This document shows, one piece after another, positions 35,902-44,775 of a DNA stretch of 64,000 nucleotides. The notes under the pieces are model-generated. The model was not told where the DNA came from. It was given only the letters and a program-made list of their open reading frames with translations, and made no database searches. Position numbers and translations under genes: made by a program. Position 1 is the stretch's first letter. Each line of letters starts with the position of its first letter. The stretch covers positions 186,001 to 250,000 of the forward strand of contig JACCER010000001.1 in the NCBI GenBank assembly GCA_013416445.1. Reading direction: 5' to 3'. This stretch comes from Alcaligenaceae bacterium. Lineage in GTDB: Bacteria > Pseudomonadota > Gammaproteobacteria > Burkholderiales > Burkholderiaceae_B.

Positions 35902-38172
35902 TTATCCCTTTAATCGTACTATTTTTTGTACCTGCGGTACATGGCGTATTGCCCTGATGACTTGGGCCAGGTGCTTGCGGCTGTCGACTTGCACGGTTAA
36001 ATGCAGTAGCCCAGTGGCGGCAGCTTCGTCCTGCATTGTGAGGTGCAAGATGTTGGAGTCGGCTTCCGTGATTTCGGCAGCCAAGCGGCCAAGCACGCCG
36101 CGCTCGTTGAGGACGGTAATATCAAGGCGGGTAGACAAATGCCTTGCCGTGTTGGCATCCCATAGAACCGGGATCCAGCGCTCGGGTTCGCGTGCGCGCT
36201 GGCGTTGTGCGACGGCGCATTCTTCCATGTGCACGACCAGGCCGTGCCCAAGGCGGATGCCGCCAATAATGGCGTCGCCAGGTAGCGGGCCACAGCACGG
36301 GGCCAGTTGGACCGCCTGGCCTTCGTTGCCATGGATAAGTATGGGTGCACTGGTCGCCGACGAGATTTCGTCGTAGGCGGCGGCTGTAGTGGCCAGCAGG
36401 GTGTTTTCAGGAGCGAAGCGCCGAGCAACCACGGCAGCCAGGCGCTTGCCCAGACCGATGTCGGCCAGGATTTCTTCGCGTGTTGCAGCGCCCGAGCTTT
36501 TGGCGAGCTTGTCCCAGTCGGGGTCGTCGTCGGCGGGATGCGGCAAATGCATTTGGTCGAAGGCCTGGAAAAGCAGGCGCTGGCCAAATGCTACCGACTC
36601 TTCAAGCTTGACCGTGCGCAGATAGTGGCGGATTTCAGAACGTGCCCGGCCGGTACGCACATAGTTGAGCCATTGCGCGCTGGGGCGCGAAGCGGGCGAC
36701 GTAATGATTTCGACGGCGTCGCCGCTTTTGAGTTCGGTGCGCAAGGGCGCGAATTCGCCGTTGATTTTAGAGGCTACCGCCTGATTGCCGATGTCGGTGT
36801 GTATGGTGTAGGCGAAGTCGACCGGTGTGGCGCCTTTGGGCAGGGAGAGTATTTTGCCCTGAGGGGTGAAAACATATACGGCATCGGGGAAAAGGTCGAC
36901 CTTGACGTGTTCAAGGAATTCGCCCGAATCACCGGTTTGGCTTTGGATATCGAGCAAGGACTGCAGCCACTGGTGAGTGCGTTTTTGCAGATCGTTAAGC
37001 GTGACGTGTTCTTCTTTGTATAGCCAATGCGATGCCACACCTTCTTCGGCCACGTGATCCATGTCGCGCGTGCGAAACTGGAATTCAACGGGCGTGCCAT
37101 AGGGACCTATGAGCGTGGTGTGCAAGGACTGATAGCCATTGAGCTTGGGGATGGCGATGTAATCTTTGAATTTGCCAGGCACAGGGCGGTACAACTGGTG
37201 CAGCGTGCCCATGGCCAGATAGCATTCGGGCAGAGTATGGACAATGACCCGGAATCCGTAGATATCAAGGACTTCGGAAAATGACTTTTTTTGCTCGGTC
37301 ATTTTCGTGTAGATGCTGTAGAGCGATTTTTCGCGCCCGCTGACTTCAGCTTCTATGCCGGCCGCCGGCAGGGCCACCTGCACGGAATCGGAAATTTTGC
37401 CTAAGACCTCGCGCCGGTTGCCGCGCGCCGCCAGCATGGCCTTGTGCAGGACTTGATAGCGATTGGGGTAGATGGCCTGGAAGCATAAGTCTTGGAGTTC
37501 GCGAAATAGGGCATTGAGACCCAGGCGATGCGCGATAGGTGTGTAGATGTCCAGTGTTTCGCGAGCGATGCGGCGTCGTTTTTCAGGGCTGACCGCGCCT
37601 AGTGTGCGCATGTTGTGCAGACGGTCGGCCAGCTTGATGAGTATGACGCGTACGTCGCGCGCCATGGCGAGCAGCATTTTGCGAAAGCTTTCGGCCTGCT
37701 GTTCGGCCTTGGTGGCGAATTCCAGGCGTTCGAGCTTGGACAGGCCATCGACGATTTCAGAGACGTCGGAACCGAACTTTTCGGCTAATTCCTGCTTGGT
37801 TACGTCTTGATCTTCGATGACATCGTGCAGCAGGGCGGCCATGAGCGAATCGACGTCGAGCTTCCAGCCGGCGCAGATTTCGGTTACCGCAATAGGGTGG
37901 GAAATATAGGGTTCGCCTGTGGCCCGGAACTGGCCCAAGTGAGCCTGGTCGGCAAAGCGGTAGGCTTCTTTGACCCGTTCGATATCTTTGGCGCTAACGT
38001 AATGGCTGATGAGTTCAGTAAGCGGCGCCAGTGAAGCGATGGTGTTGGCTGTTGCTTCGGGGCTACTGGCGCCCTGCACAGGCTTGCGCGGCTTGCTCCG
38101 GCGCAGGCGCGACCCCTTTTTGAGGACGGCCAGCAACCCAGATGAAGCGCCGCGAAGACTGGTGAACGCCAT
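35902..38172 (-). CDS. spoT: Bifunctional (p)ppGpp synthetase/hydrolase SpoT
   Basis: A 756-residue stringent-response enzyme. The hydrolase domain has ATGEPYISHPIAV and LLHDVIEDQ (the HD motif). The synthetase domain has SGREKSLYSIYTKM, LDIYGFRVIV and PGKFKDYIAIPKLNGYQSLH; the KFKD is of the basic RxKD type of bifunctional enzymes, not the acidic ExDD of RelA. A TGS domain (VYVFTPQGKILSLPKGATP) and a C-terminal ACT domain follow. Order gmk-rpoZ-spoT is the conserved proteobacterial operon. Confidence 0.95.
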   Translation of the reverse strand: MAFTSLRGASSGLLAVLKKGSRLRRSKPRKPVQGASSPEATANTIASLAPLTELISHYVSAKDIERVKEAYRFADQAHLGQFRATGEPYISHPIAVTEICAGWKLDVDSLMAALLHDVIEDQDVTKQELAEKFGSDVSEIVDGLSKLERLEFATKAEQQAESFRKMLLAMARDVRVILIKLADRLHNMRTLGAVSPEKRRRIARETLDIYTPIAHRLGLNALFRELQDLCFQAIYPNRYQVLHKAMLAARGNRREVLGKISDSVQVALPAAGIEAEVSGREKSLYSIYTKMTEQKKSFSEVLDIYGFRVIVHTLPECYLAMGTLHQLYRPVPGKFKDYIAIPKLNGYQSLHTTLIGPYGTPVEFQFRTRDMDHVAEEGVASHWLYKEEHVTLNDLQKRTHQWLQSLLDIQSQTGDSGEFLEHVKVDLFPDAVYVFTPQGKILSLPKGATPVDFAYTIHTDIGNQAVASKINGEFAPLRTELKSGDAVEIITSPASRPSAQWLNYVRTGRARSEIRHYLRTVKLEESVAFGQRLLFQAFDQMHLPHPADDDPDWDKLAKSSGAATREEILADIGLGKRLAAVVARRFAPENTLLATTAAAYDEISSATSAPILIHGNEGQAVQLAPCCGPLPGDAIIGGIRLGHGLVVHMEECAVAQRQRAREPERWIPVLWDANTARHLSTRLDITVLNERGVLGRLAAEITEADSNILHLTMQDEAAATGLLHLTVQVDSRKHLAQVIRAIRHVPQVQKIVRLKG

Positions 38173-38190
38173 GAGCCTAGTCCAGTGCGA

Positions 38191-38394
38191 TCAGGTTGGC
38201 ACTTTGCGCAGCATTTCTACGCCGGTGACACCAGCGGCAATTTCACGCAAAGCTGTTACTGTGGGTTTGTCTTTGGTGTCGAGGCGTGGTTCGTGACCTT
38301 GAGCGAGTTCGCGTGCGCGATAAGTGGCTGCCAGGGTCAGGTTAAAGCGATTCGGAATTTTGTCCAGACAGTCTTCGACAGTAATACGGGCCAT
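38191..38394 (-). CDS. rpoZ: RNA polymerase omega subunit
   Basis: A 67-residue protein with the family start [19 protein letters not shown] and [14 protein letters not shown]. Omega holds the beta-prime subunit together and, with DksA, helps RNA polymerase respond to ppGpp. It lies 18 nt upstream of spoT and 32 nt downstream of gmk. Confidence 0.97.
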   Translation of the reverse strand: MARITVEDCLDKIPNRFNLTLAATYRARELAQGHEPRLDTKDKPTVTALREIAAGVTGVEMLRKVPT

Positions 38395-38426
38395 ATATAA
38401 CCTATAACAAGAGATTTTCGGGGGAG

Positions 38427-39062
38427 TCAGGCAAGAGTCTTGCTGATGCCTAACTGTGAAAAGAGTTCGGCATTGCGTAGCGCCTGGGTGCCATAGCGCA
38501 AACGGGTTGCTGCAACAATTTGCCCAAGTTGTATCAATGCAGTGTTAAATTCTTGATTAATAATAACATATTGGCACTCGGAAGCGTGTGACATTTCGCC
38601 TCCGGCAGCCAGTAAACGGCGAGAAATTACCTGTGGCGCGTCTTGGCCACGTTTGGTCAGCCGCGACTCCAGCGCCTCGATTGAAGGTGGCAGTATGAAA
38701 ATGCCAACGGCTTGGGGGTAATGCTGGCGCACTTGGCGTGCGCCTTGCCAGTCGATTTCCAGCAGCACGTCGTCACCGGTTTCCAGGGCTGCATCGATGC
38801 GGTCACGCGGCGTGCCGTAAAAATTGCCGTGCACTTCGGCCCATTCGAGCAAGGCATTGCGGTCGCGCAGCGTAGTAAATTCATCGGGACTGATGAAGCG
38901 ATAGTGCTTATCAGCCTGTTCCCCGGGACGTGGGGCCCGCGTAGTGCAGGAAATGGATAGCATCAGCGTTGGGTCTTGGGCCAGCAAGGCATTGACCAGG
39001 CTGGATTTGCCAGCGCCGCTGGGCGCTACCACCATAAAAACATTACCGGAATAAGGCGACAT
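38427..39062 (-). CDS. gmk: Guanylate kinase
   Basis: Gmk (211 residues) makes GDP from [20 protein letters not shown] is the P-loop, [13 protein letters not shown] the GMP-binding loop and [15 protein letters not shown] a further family motif. It is the first gene of gmk-rpoZ-spoT, so guanine nucleotide supply and ppGpp metabolism share a transcript. yicC, often upstream in relatives, is not here. Confidence 0.97.
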   Translation of the reverse strand: MSPYSGNVFMVVAPSGAGKSSLVNALLAQDPTLMLSISCTTRAPRPGEQADKHYRFISPDEFTTLRDRNALLEWAEVHGNFYGTPRDRIDAALETGDDVLLEIDWQGARQVRQHYPQAVGIFILPPSIEALESRLTKRGQDAPQVISRRLLAAGGEMSHASECQYVIINQEFNTALIQLGQIVAATRLRYGTQALRNAELFSQLGISKTLA

Positions 39063-39197
39063 AATGATAGATCTGTAACGGTTAAGGTAGCAAGAATAGC
39101 AAATTCGCTACCGTTGCTTCAACGCCGGGGACGGGAATGCGTGCTATTTTGACAAGATATTGTGCGGCTGGCCTGAACTGTTCGCCCAGGGCACAAG

Positions 39198-39524
39198 CTA
39201 GTTCAGATGGCTGGGGCTTTGCCCAAGTTCGTCAAGGGCGTCGATGTAGGCTTGTGGGGTAACGCACATAAATACAGCGGCATCACCCGGATTCATATTG
39301 AAGGTGATGTCCTGGATTTGCTCGCGAGCTTCGCTGGGGCTATGTATGGCGGCCACGTGCAGGTCGCCGTCTTGTTCGAATTGCTCTTGGGGGACGAAGT
39401 CGGCTACCCGGTTGATATCGGGTTCGCTAAGAACCACATAAGCGCGAAACTGCAGGTCTTCAAGGGTGACATCCAGTACGAGGCCGTGTTCCAGGGTTTT
39501 GACAATATGGCTAAGGGCATTCAT
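39198..39524 (-). CDS. Unknown 108-residue protein coupled to a methyltransferase
   Basis: I do not recognise this acidic protein. It starts MNALSHIVKTLEHGLVLDVT and has FRAYVVLSEPDINRVADFVP and TPQAYIDALDELG; no signal peptide, membrane span or cysteine cluster is visible. Its ATG lies 14 nt inside the end of the methyltransferase gene, the sort of overlap used for translational coupling. That overlap and the neutral codon use suggest a real gene. Confidence 0.6.
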   Translation of the reverse strand: MNALSHIVKTLEHGLVLDVTLEDLQFRAYVVLSEPDINRVADFVPQEQFEQDGDLHVAAIHSPSEAREQIQDITFNMNPGDAAVFMCVTPQAYIDALDELGQSPSHLN

Positions 39525-40152
39525 TTGTGATGTGGTGCAGCTTGGCTGTCTTGAAGGAAAAGGTGGTGATATTGGCGGGCGGCAAATTGGCCCATACTAC
39601 TTTCGAATTGGTTTGATTAGCCTGTATCTGGCGGCGCCATTTAGGTTGGCGCAGATTGTACGTGAATTGTATTGCCACGCCGCCATCGTGCAGCAGTAAT
39701 TTCCATTGTTGCAAGATGGCCTCGGTTATGGGCCCAGGCAGCGAGCACAAAGGCAGGCTGGATACTATTGCCCCAATTTTTACATTTGACGGCAGCAGTT
39801 GAGAGAGGTCGGCGGCGCTGCCATGTATGACATCTACATCAGGAAAGCGCTGACGCAAGCGCTGTACAAAAACGCTGGAATATTCAATGACCTTGAGGCG
39901 TTCCGGGGCTACACCATGGTTGAGCAAGGCCTGCGTGATGGCGCCCGTGCCGCCGCCCAGTTCGATGATAAGGCCGTCGTCGTGAATTGGCAGTTGCCTG
40001 GCCATTTGGCGCGCGAGGTAACGGGAACTGGGGCAAATGGCGCCGATTACGCCTGGTTGATTGTAGAGTTCCTGAAGAAATACGCCTGGAGCCATATTTT
40101 TTAGGTACTCTGAAAAGCGGCGGGCCCGGCCCAGGCTAAAGCCTCGAAGCAT
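39511..40152 (-). CDS. Class I SAM-dependent methyltransferase, PmtA-like
   Basis: A 213-residue protein with GAICPSSRYLARQMARQLP, the SAM-binding IIELGGGTGAITQALL, VIEYSSVFVQRLRQRFPD and IVSSLPLCSLP. The order resembles Rhizobiales-type phosphatidylethanolamine N-methyltransferase PmtA and related proteins that share ancestry with rRNA adenine dimethylases. A phospholipid role is possible but unproven. The start at 40152 is an ATG; a TTG at 40173 is in frame. Upstream, TATCAGCGAG occurs twice 70 bp apart. Confidence 0.7.
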   Translation of the reverse strand: MLRGFSLGRARRFSEYLKNMAPGVFLQELYNQPGVIGAICPSSRYLARQMARQLPIHDDGLIIELGGGTGAITQALLNHGVAPERLKVIEYSSVFVQRLRQRFPDVDVIHGSAADLSQLLPSNVKIGAIVSSLPLCSLPGPITEAILQQWKLLLHDGGVAIQFTYNLRQPKWRRQIQANQTNSKVVWANLPPANITTFSFKTAKLHHITNECP

Positions 40153-40306
40153 TATAGAACCTGTTTTATCCAAGTTGCGTTATGTTATCAGCGAGTGGAG
40201 CAAACTCGATGTCGGTATGTAAATGGTGATTTTGTACTGCAACAGAGTATATGTGTATCAGCGAGGCTGGTGCAGATATATTTTATATTTTTTGACAGTA
40301 TTTGAC

Positions 40307-41104
40307 TCAGACAGATAAGGTGGATTCGAAGTTCAGGGTGGCGATAACAGGAGTATGGTCGGATGGCTGTTCGTTGGTTCGGGGCGCCTTGTCTATGATG
40401 CAGGCCGAGCAATACGGCAGTAAGGCCTCTGACAGCAAGACGTGGTCGATACGCAGGCCAGCATTGCGGCGAAAGGCAAAGCGCCGGTAATCCCACCACG
40501 TAAACGACTTTTCTTCCTGCTCGAATTGGCGAAAGGCATCGGTCAGGCCCAGGTCCAGCAAGCCTTCGAAAGCAGCGCGCTCGGGCTCGGACACCAGATT
40601 GCTTCCCACCCATTTGGCGGGGTCGTGCACGTCTTCGTCTTTGGGGGCTATGTTGTAGTCGCCCAGTATCGCCAGGCGCGGATAGCGCTGCAATTCGTCG
40701 CGCAGCCATGTATGCAAAGCCTGGAACCATTGCAGTTTGTACTGGTATTTGTCGCTGTCGAGCGACTGGCCGTTAGGGCAATAGGCGCTGATGACACGAA
40801 TGTCACCTATGGGACTGGGCAGCGTTGCGGCGATAATGCGCTGCTGATGGTCTTCGTAGCCGGGTATATTGCGTTGTTCGTCGACACCTTGGGTGCGCGT
40901 AATAATAGCGACGCCGTTGTAAGTTTTCTGGCCAGCCCAGTTGGCCTGATAGCCAATTTCTTGAAAGGCTTCCAGGGGGAAACGTTCGTCAGGCAGCTTG
41001 AGTTCTTGCAGGCATAGCGCGTCAGTGGGGTTGGCGACCAGCCAGTCCAGCACTTGTGGCAGGCGTACGTTTAAAGAGTTGATATTCCAGGTGGCAAGTT
41101 TCAT
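40307..41104 (-). CDS. xthA: Exodeoxyribonuclease III
   Basis: A 265-residue AP endonuclease and 3'-5' exonuclease of base-excision repair. MKLATWNINSLNVRLPQVL carries the first metal-site Asn, ALCLQELKLPD the Glu, GDYNIAP the Asp-x-Asn, GLRIDHVL a conserved Asp, and SDHTPV the catalytic Asp-His pair. The ATG at 41104 is set by the conserved N-terminus; upstream codons to 41158 have no counterpart. It is divergent from the 64-codon gene. Confidence 0.95.
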   Translation of the reverse strand: MKLATWNINSLNVRLPQVLDWLVANPTDALCLQELKLPDERFPLEAFQEIGYQANWAGQKTYNGVAIITRTQGVDEQRNIPGYEDHQQRIIAATLPSPIGDIRVISAYCPNGQSLDSDKYQYKLQWFQALHTWLRDELQRYPRLAILGDYNIAPKDEDVHDPAKWVGSNLVSEPERAAFEGLLDLGLTDAFRQFEQEEKSFTWWDYRRFAFRRNAGLRIDHVLLSEALLPYCSACIIDKAPRTNEQPSDHTPVIATLNFESTLSV

Positions 41105-41267
41105 GACAGGTATATTTCTTAGTGTTTGTGCGGCTAGCGCTTCCAAGCTTGATGACAATTAAGCTTCCATTGTTGATCATACGATAGATAAGCTCCCAAG
41201 CGGCTGGCCACGGGCGGCGATTTTCTGCTTGTGGCATACTCAATCCGCTAAGTAAATGGAGGATCAT

Positions 41268-41462
41268 ATGTCGCAAGCACTAAGCAAGATAAAAGAAAAC
41301 AGGCTCAGCAAAAAACACCGGGCGCGAGCAGTAAGAGTCGTCGGACAGTTCCTTGCCATCAGAGACTGCTTGAAGGACGCGGAAGCGGATGGTGATGAAA
41401 TCGACGATCTCGACGAGATTGCCGCCCAGCTTACAGTCGCTGCATTCAAGCCTATAAAGTGA
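41268..41462 (+). CDS. Unknown 64-residue basic/acidic small protein
   Basis: Not recognised. A strong GGAGG stands 5 nt before the ATG, and a terminator follows the stop, so this is very likely a real transcription unit of its own. The N-terminal half is basic (SKIKENRLSKKHRARAVR) and the C-terminal half acidic (DAEADGDEIDDLDEI), with helical character and no membrane span. Neighbours are xthA on the other strand and an endonuclease downstream. Confidence 0.65.
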   Translation: MSQALSKIKENRLSKKHRARAVRVVGQFLAIRDCLKDAEADGDEIDDLDEIAAQLTVAAFKPIK

Positions 41463-41484
41463 TCTTAAAGATCAATAAATAATT

Positions 41485-41513
41485 CCTGCCTCCGAAAGGA
41501 AGCAGGTTTTTTT
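41485..41513 (+). terminator. Intrinsic terminator of the 64-codon gene
   Basis: CCTGC-C-TCC pairs with GGA-A-GCAGG around GAAA, with one C-A mismatch in the stem, followed by seven Ts. It separates the small gene from the endonuclease gene. Confidence 0.8.
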
Positions 41514-41585
41514 ACATTGATTTTCCTGCCGCATCTTCTTGCTGGATAGCTACATCACCCTCCTAAGCATCCTCATACAGGCAGC

Positions 41586-42509
41586 ATGACCAGTAGAAAG
41601 AAAGCCGTTTCCCGTAAAAGACGTTCAAATACCAAATCGAAATACAGTAAAACTTCCGTGGGCCCCATCAGGCGCTTTTTGAAGGCGTTTTGCGCTTCCG
41701 CCATAGTCGCATTCAGCGTTGCGAGCTGTGCGTTCAATCCGCAACTGCACGATGATATTTCACTTGATTCATTGCTGGCCCAGAGGGGGTGGCCTGCACA
41801 AGGCTACCAAGAAGCTCCCATAGAAGTCTCTTCGGGAGATCTGGTTCAGACCGATTTTTCAGATTGCCGACAATTCTTCCCAAGAGAGCAGCCGCCTGTT
41901 GTCCCGGCTGCGCGTGCCTTGCGTGAGTTGTGCTTCAGTTCGTTTGCAATCTTGCATAGCGGCGAGAGTAAAACTCCTGTGCTGGTCGTTCAGCGCTTGA
42001 ACCGCCGGATGCTGATCCAGGGCCAAGGGCTGCAGAGGGCAGACAGATTCTATGCGGAAGCCCGGGTGCCACAGGCGGAGCGTGCGGAATTGGGCGATTA
42101 TCGGGGTTCCGGGTATTCGCGTGGGCATATGGCGCCGGCGGGCGACATGCATAATCCAGAGGCGATGGCGCAAAGCTTTTCGCTGGCCAATATGGTGCCG
42201 CAAAATCAGATACACAATGCAGGAGCCTGGAGCCGTATCGAACAGGACACGCGTAAGTACGTGATGCGCGCCGCCGGCGATGTGTATATTTTTACCGGGC
42301 CTATTTATGATGTCCGGCCATCAACAATAGGGGCGAGTCGGGTTGCAGTGCCCAACCAGCTTTTCAAGGTGGTCTACGATGCGAGTACCGGACGCTCCTG
42401 GGTGCATTGGCAGGCAAACAACGCAAACACCAAGGTCGGGCCACCCATCAGTTATGGCGAATTTGTTCGGCGCACCAGGATGCGGTTGTTGCCGCCAGCC
42501 AGGGATTGA
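41586..42509 (+). CDS. DNA/RNA non-specific endonuclease (NUC family), membrane-associated
   Basis: A 307-residue protein. A Lys/Arg-rich N-terminus (residues 1-30) leads to one hydrophobic segment (about 31-48) ending in VASCAFN, either a signal anchor or a lipoprotein signal. The ββα-metal nuclease core has YRGSGYSRGHMAPAGDMHNP with the catalytic His (shown in part: GYSRGHMAPAGDM), then SLANMVPQNQIHN with the metal-binding Asn, and IEQDTRKYV. The usual DRGH is SRGH here. The protein probably degrades nucleic acid in the periplasm or outside the cell. It stands alone after a terminator. Confidence 0.85.
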   Translation: MTSRKKAVSRKRRSNTKSKYSKTSVGPIRRFLKAFCASAIVAFSVASCAFNPQLHDDISLDSLLAQRGWPAQGYQEAPIEVSSGDLVQTDFSDCRQFFPREQPPVVPAARALRELCFSSFAILHSGESKTPVLVVQRLNRRMLIQGQGLQRADRFYAEARVPQAERAELGDYRGSGYSRGHMAPAGDMHNPEAMAQSFSLANMVPQNQIHNAGAWSRIEQDTRKYVMRAAGDVYIFTGPIYDVRPSTIGASRVAVPNQLFKVVYDASTGRSWVHWQANNANTKVGPPISYGEFVRRTRMRLLPPARD

Positions 42510-42629
42510 GCATAGTTGGCAGTTTGTCAGGCAGCAGTGCCAAATCACATGAATAAGTGGTTTCGTATTGGATTTTAGGTTAGATTCTTCAAAAGAAATC
42601 TATTTCCTGGGCTATGCAAGGAGGTGACG

Positions 42630-42836
42630 ATGAGCAATCAGGAGTGGGGTTACGAATTCGATATGAAAGAGCTTGGGCCAGGACGCTTTCAGTCCTCGTA
42701 TTGGCTGATCAGCCCCTCTGGGGAGCTGACCAAGCGAACGCAGATGCCTGAAAGGAACTCCCGGGAAACCTCGCTGAATGAAGCCCAGGAAGCTGGCAAG
42801 GCGGAAGCCCGCCGTAGAAGCGGGGAGCAGTCGTAA
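42630..42836 (+). CDS. Unknown 68-residue small protein
   Basis: Not recognised. AAGGAGGTG precedes the ATG at good distance, one of the strongest ribosome-binding sites in the window. The sequence NQEWGYEFDMKELGPGRF and YWLISPSGELTKRTQMPERN looks like a compact beta-rich fold, ending in a charged helix. An ATG 6 nt upstream (42624) is in frame but lies inside the Shine-Dalgarno region. It converges with the cyclase gene 27 bp later. Confidence 0.65.
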   Translation: MSNQEWGYEFDMKELGPGRFQSSYWLISPSGELTKRTQMPERNSRETSLNEAQEAGKAEARRRSGEQS

Positions 42837-42863
42837 AAGCCAGTGTAGGATTACGCAGCCAAT

Positions 42864-44357
42864 TCAATCCAGCAACTGTCGGCGGTCTTCGCCTGTATTC
42901 AAGTGGTACTTGCGTTTGTTCTTGTACATGGCCAGGTCGGCGGCGCGCAGGGTTTCGGTCAGGTCGCTAATACGATGGCAGGTGGCCATGCCCATAGACA
43001 GGCTCAGCTTGGGGCCGGTGTAAAACTGATTATTCAAATCCACGAGCTGAAGAATGTTGTCCATCACGATCTTGCCCGCCTCTTCAGTGGTGCCGGGCAG
43101 CAACACGACAAACTCATCGCCGCCGATGCGCGCTGCTTGTGAGGACTTTTCAATCGCCTTGCTCAACACTTCTCCGGTGCGCCGCAGCAAGGCATCGCCA
43201 ACGGAATGGCCTTGGCTGTCGTTGGTGTGCTTGAGATTGTTCAGGTCGATGATAATGGCCGTGATCGGCAACTGCGCTTTTCTTTCCAGGCGCTTTAGCT
43301 CATCAACATAGAAAGAGCGGTTTTTCAATGTGGTCAGGACATCGTGGGTGCCCAGGTACTCAAGATAGGCTTCGGCCTTTTTGCGGGCTGTAATGTCGGT
43401 CAGGGCCAGCAGCACCAGATCCCAGTTTTCTTCGTGGCCTGGAAATATGGAAAGCTGCAAGTGAATGTTCAGTGCGCTGCCATCCAGCGCGTAGTTGATG
43501 ACTTCGCGCTGAAGAAGCAGCCGGCCCTCCCAGAGGTCGAGCAATTGCTCCCGAAAGCCGGTATGCATGGCGTCGCGAAAGACTTCGGGCAGCCTCGATA
43601 ACAGTTCGGTCTTGGTTTTTGCTTTGAACATCTCCAGTGTATAGGCATTGACGTCGATCACCTGTAGTTCGTTGACGCAGCGTTCGATGAATTCGGGATG
43701 GACATCGATAAAGGTGCGAAAGTCGGTAATGCCTTGCGCACGTAGGCCGTCAAGCAAGGACTTGATGGCCTGGAAATTTTCCACCCATAACGAGACGGGC
43801 GACTGCTCGAATACGCCATGGGCATATTGTTCGCTGGCGCTTTGCCGACGCCTGGCCTCTTCAAGCTGGGTAATGTCTTCGACCGCAACCAGAACCCGAT
43901 CCCAGTCGGTCTGGTTGTTTTGCAGAATAACGCCTTTCAACAGAATATCGATGCGACGCCCGTCGAGGGTGTAGTTGACGGTTTGGCTTTGAAATGTGGG
44001 TTGGCCGTTCCAGAGCTGCTCTAGTTCGTCGAGATGGGCGGCATGCATGTCATCGCGCAGCACTTCGTCAAGCCGGCTGGTCAGTTCGGCAAGCGTAGCA
44101 GCACCGTAAAGCGAGAGCGTATAGCGATTAACCCGCAATACCCGTATGCTGGCCGAGCAAGCCACCACGCGGCGTGGATCTTCAAGAAGATGGCGACGCA
44201 GGTCGGTAACGCCTTCCTTGCGCCAGGCATCGAATAGTTTACGCAAGCCGCTGTAATCTTCCAGCCAAAGTGAAGACGGCGCCAAATCGAAAAAGTCCGG
44301 AGGGTCTGGCGGTAAGAGAGATAGGCTGTGCCTTGTGTCAGCGTCTGTTACTTGCAT
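42864..44357 (-). CDS. Diguanylate cyclase with two duplicated PAS modules
   Basis: A 497-residue cytoplasmic protein without membrane spans. Two PAS modules of about 120 residues look like an internal duplication: SLWLEDYSGLRKLFDAWRKEGVTDLR and SLWVENFQAIKSLLDGLRAQGITDFR, compared over their first 12 or so residues. The C-terminal GGDEF domain has RIGGDEFVVLLPG and should make c-di-GMP from GTP. The inhibitory RxxD site five residues upstream is absent (EKSS there), so product inhibition through that site is unlikely. ATG at 44357 is preferred; a GTG at 44387 is in frame. Confidence 0.88.
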   Translation of the reverse strand: MQVTDADTRHSLSLLPPDPPDFFDLAPSSLWLEDYSGLRKLFDAWRKEGVTDLRRHLLEDPRRVVACSASIRVLRVNRYTLSLYGAATLAELTSRLDEVLRDDMHAAHLDELEQLWNGQPTFQSQTVNYTLDGRRIDILLKGVILQNNQTDWDRVLVAVEDITQLEEARRRQSASEQYAHGVFEQSPVSLWVENFQAIKSLLDGLRAQGITDFRTFIDVHPEFIERCVNELQVIDVNAYTLEMFKAKTKTELLSRLPEVFRDAMHTGFREQLLDLWEGRLLLQREVINYALDGSALNIHLQLSIFPGHEENWDLVLLALTDITARKKAEAYLEYLGTHDVLTTLKNRSFYVDELKRLERKAQLPITAIIIDLNNLKHTNDSQGHSVGDALLRRTGEVLSKAIEKSSQAARIGGDEFVVLLPGTTEEAGKIVMDNILQLVDLNNQFYTGPKLSLSMGMATCHRISDLTETLRAADLAMYKNKRKYHLNTGEDRRQLLD

Positions 44358-44511
44358 CGAATCAGGTAGAGATAGTGGGTTGTACACTGAGTATATACAG
44401 AAGAATAAAACACGTTGGTGCTACGGTAGGGACGGCTGTTTGAGCAAAGCTCCGCATCCGTTTAACAAGAACTCTTCAGGCATTTTAAACGTTTATCAAG
44501 CTAAGTCTTTG

Positions 44512-44523
44512 AGCTAATTAGCT
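44512..44523. promoter_or_regulatory. 12-bp palindrome in the cyclase / small-gene divergent region
   Basis: AGCTAATTAGCT is a perfect palindrome between the divergent cyclase gene and the 47-codon gene. It could be an operator; there is no other support. Confidence 0.25.
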
Positions 44524-44558
44524 TTATTTGCAGTTATGGGTTACCCTAAAGAGGTACA

Positions 44559-44577
44559 GGGGCGCATGGTGCGCCCC
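44559..44577 (+). promoter_or_regulatory. GC-rich hairpin in the leader of the 47-codon gene
   Basis: GGGGCGC-ATGGT-GCGCCCC is a perfect 7-bp stem 25 nt upstream of the ATG, with only TTG behind it. It might stabilise the mRNA or stop an upstream transcript. Confidence 0.45.
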
Positions 44578-44602
44578 TTGTAATGCATAAAGGAGAGCTA
44601 GC

Positions 44603-44746
44603 ATGGCAAAAAAACCGACCCAAAGAAAGCAACCTTTTGTAATTGAACCTCTTAACTGGGTAGCGCCCGAAGTCGATCGCGACGAGTCAATCAAGCGCAC
44701 AGAGGAAGAAAAACAGCCCATAACTGCCAAGGAATCGCGCAGTTAA
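44603..44746 (+). CDS. Unknown 47-residue small protein
   Basis: A short reading frame with an excellent AAAGGAGAG ribosome-binding site 6-8 nt before ATG. A GC hairpin stands upstream and a perfect terminator downstream. The product starts MAKKPTQRKQPFVIEPLNWV and ends in a charged tail with KRTEEEKQPITAKESRS. No hydrophobic segment; probably partly disordered. I do not recognise it. Confidence 0.6.
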   Translation: MAKKPTQRKQPFVIEPLNWVAPEVDRDESIKRTEEEKQPITAKESRS

Positions 44747-44775
44747 GGGATTGTACGCAATACCCGAATAAATAA

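Noticed and set aside
42108-42150. SRGH instead of DRGH in the endonuclease as a sign of inactivation
   Set aside because: The catalytic His, metal-binding Asn and Glu are all present, and the residue before RGH varies in this family, so the enzyme may well be active.
42845-42866. Possible tenth REP copy (GTAGGATTACGC ... AATTCAATCC)
   Set aside because: Only a 5-bp stem remains and the GTCGG part is missing; too little to call.
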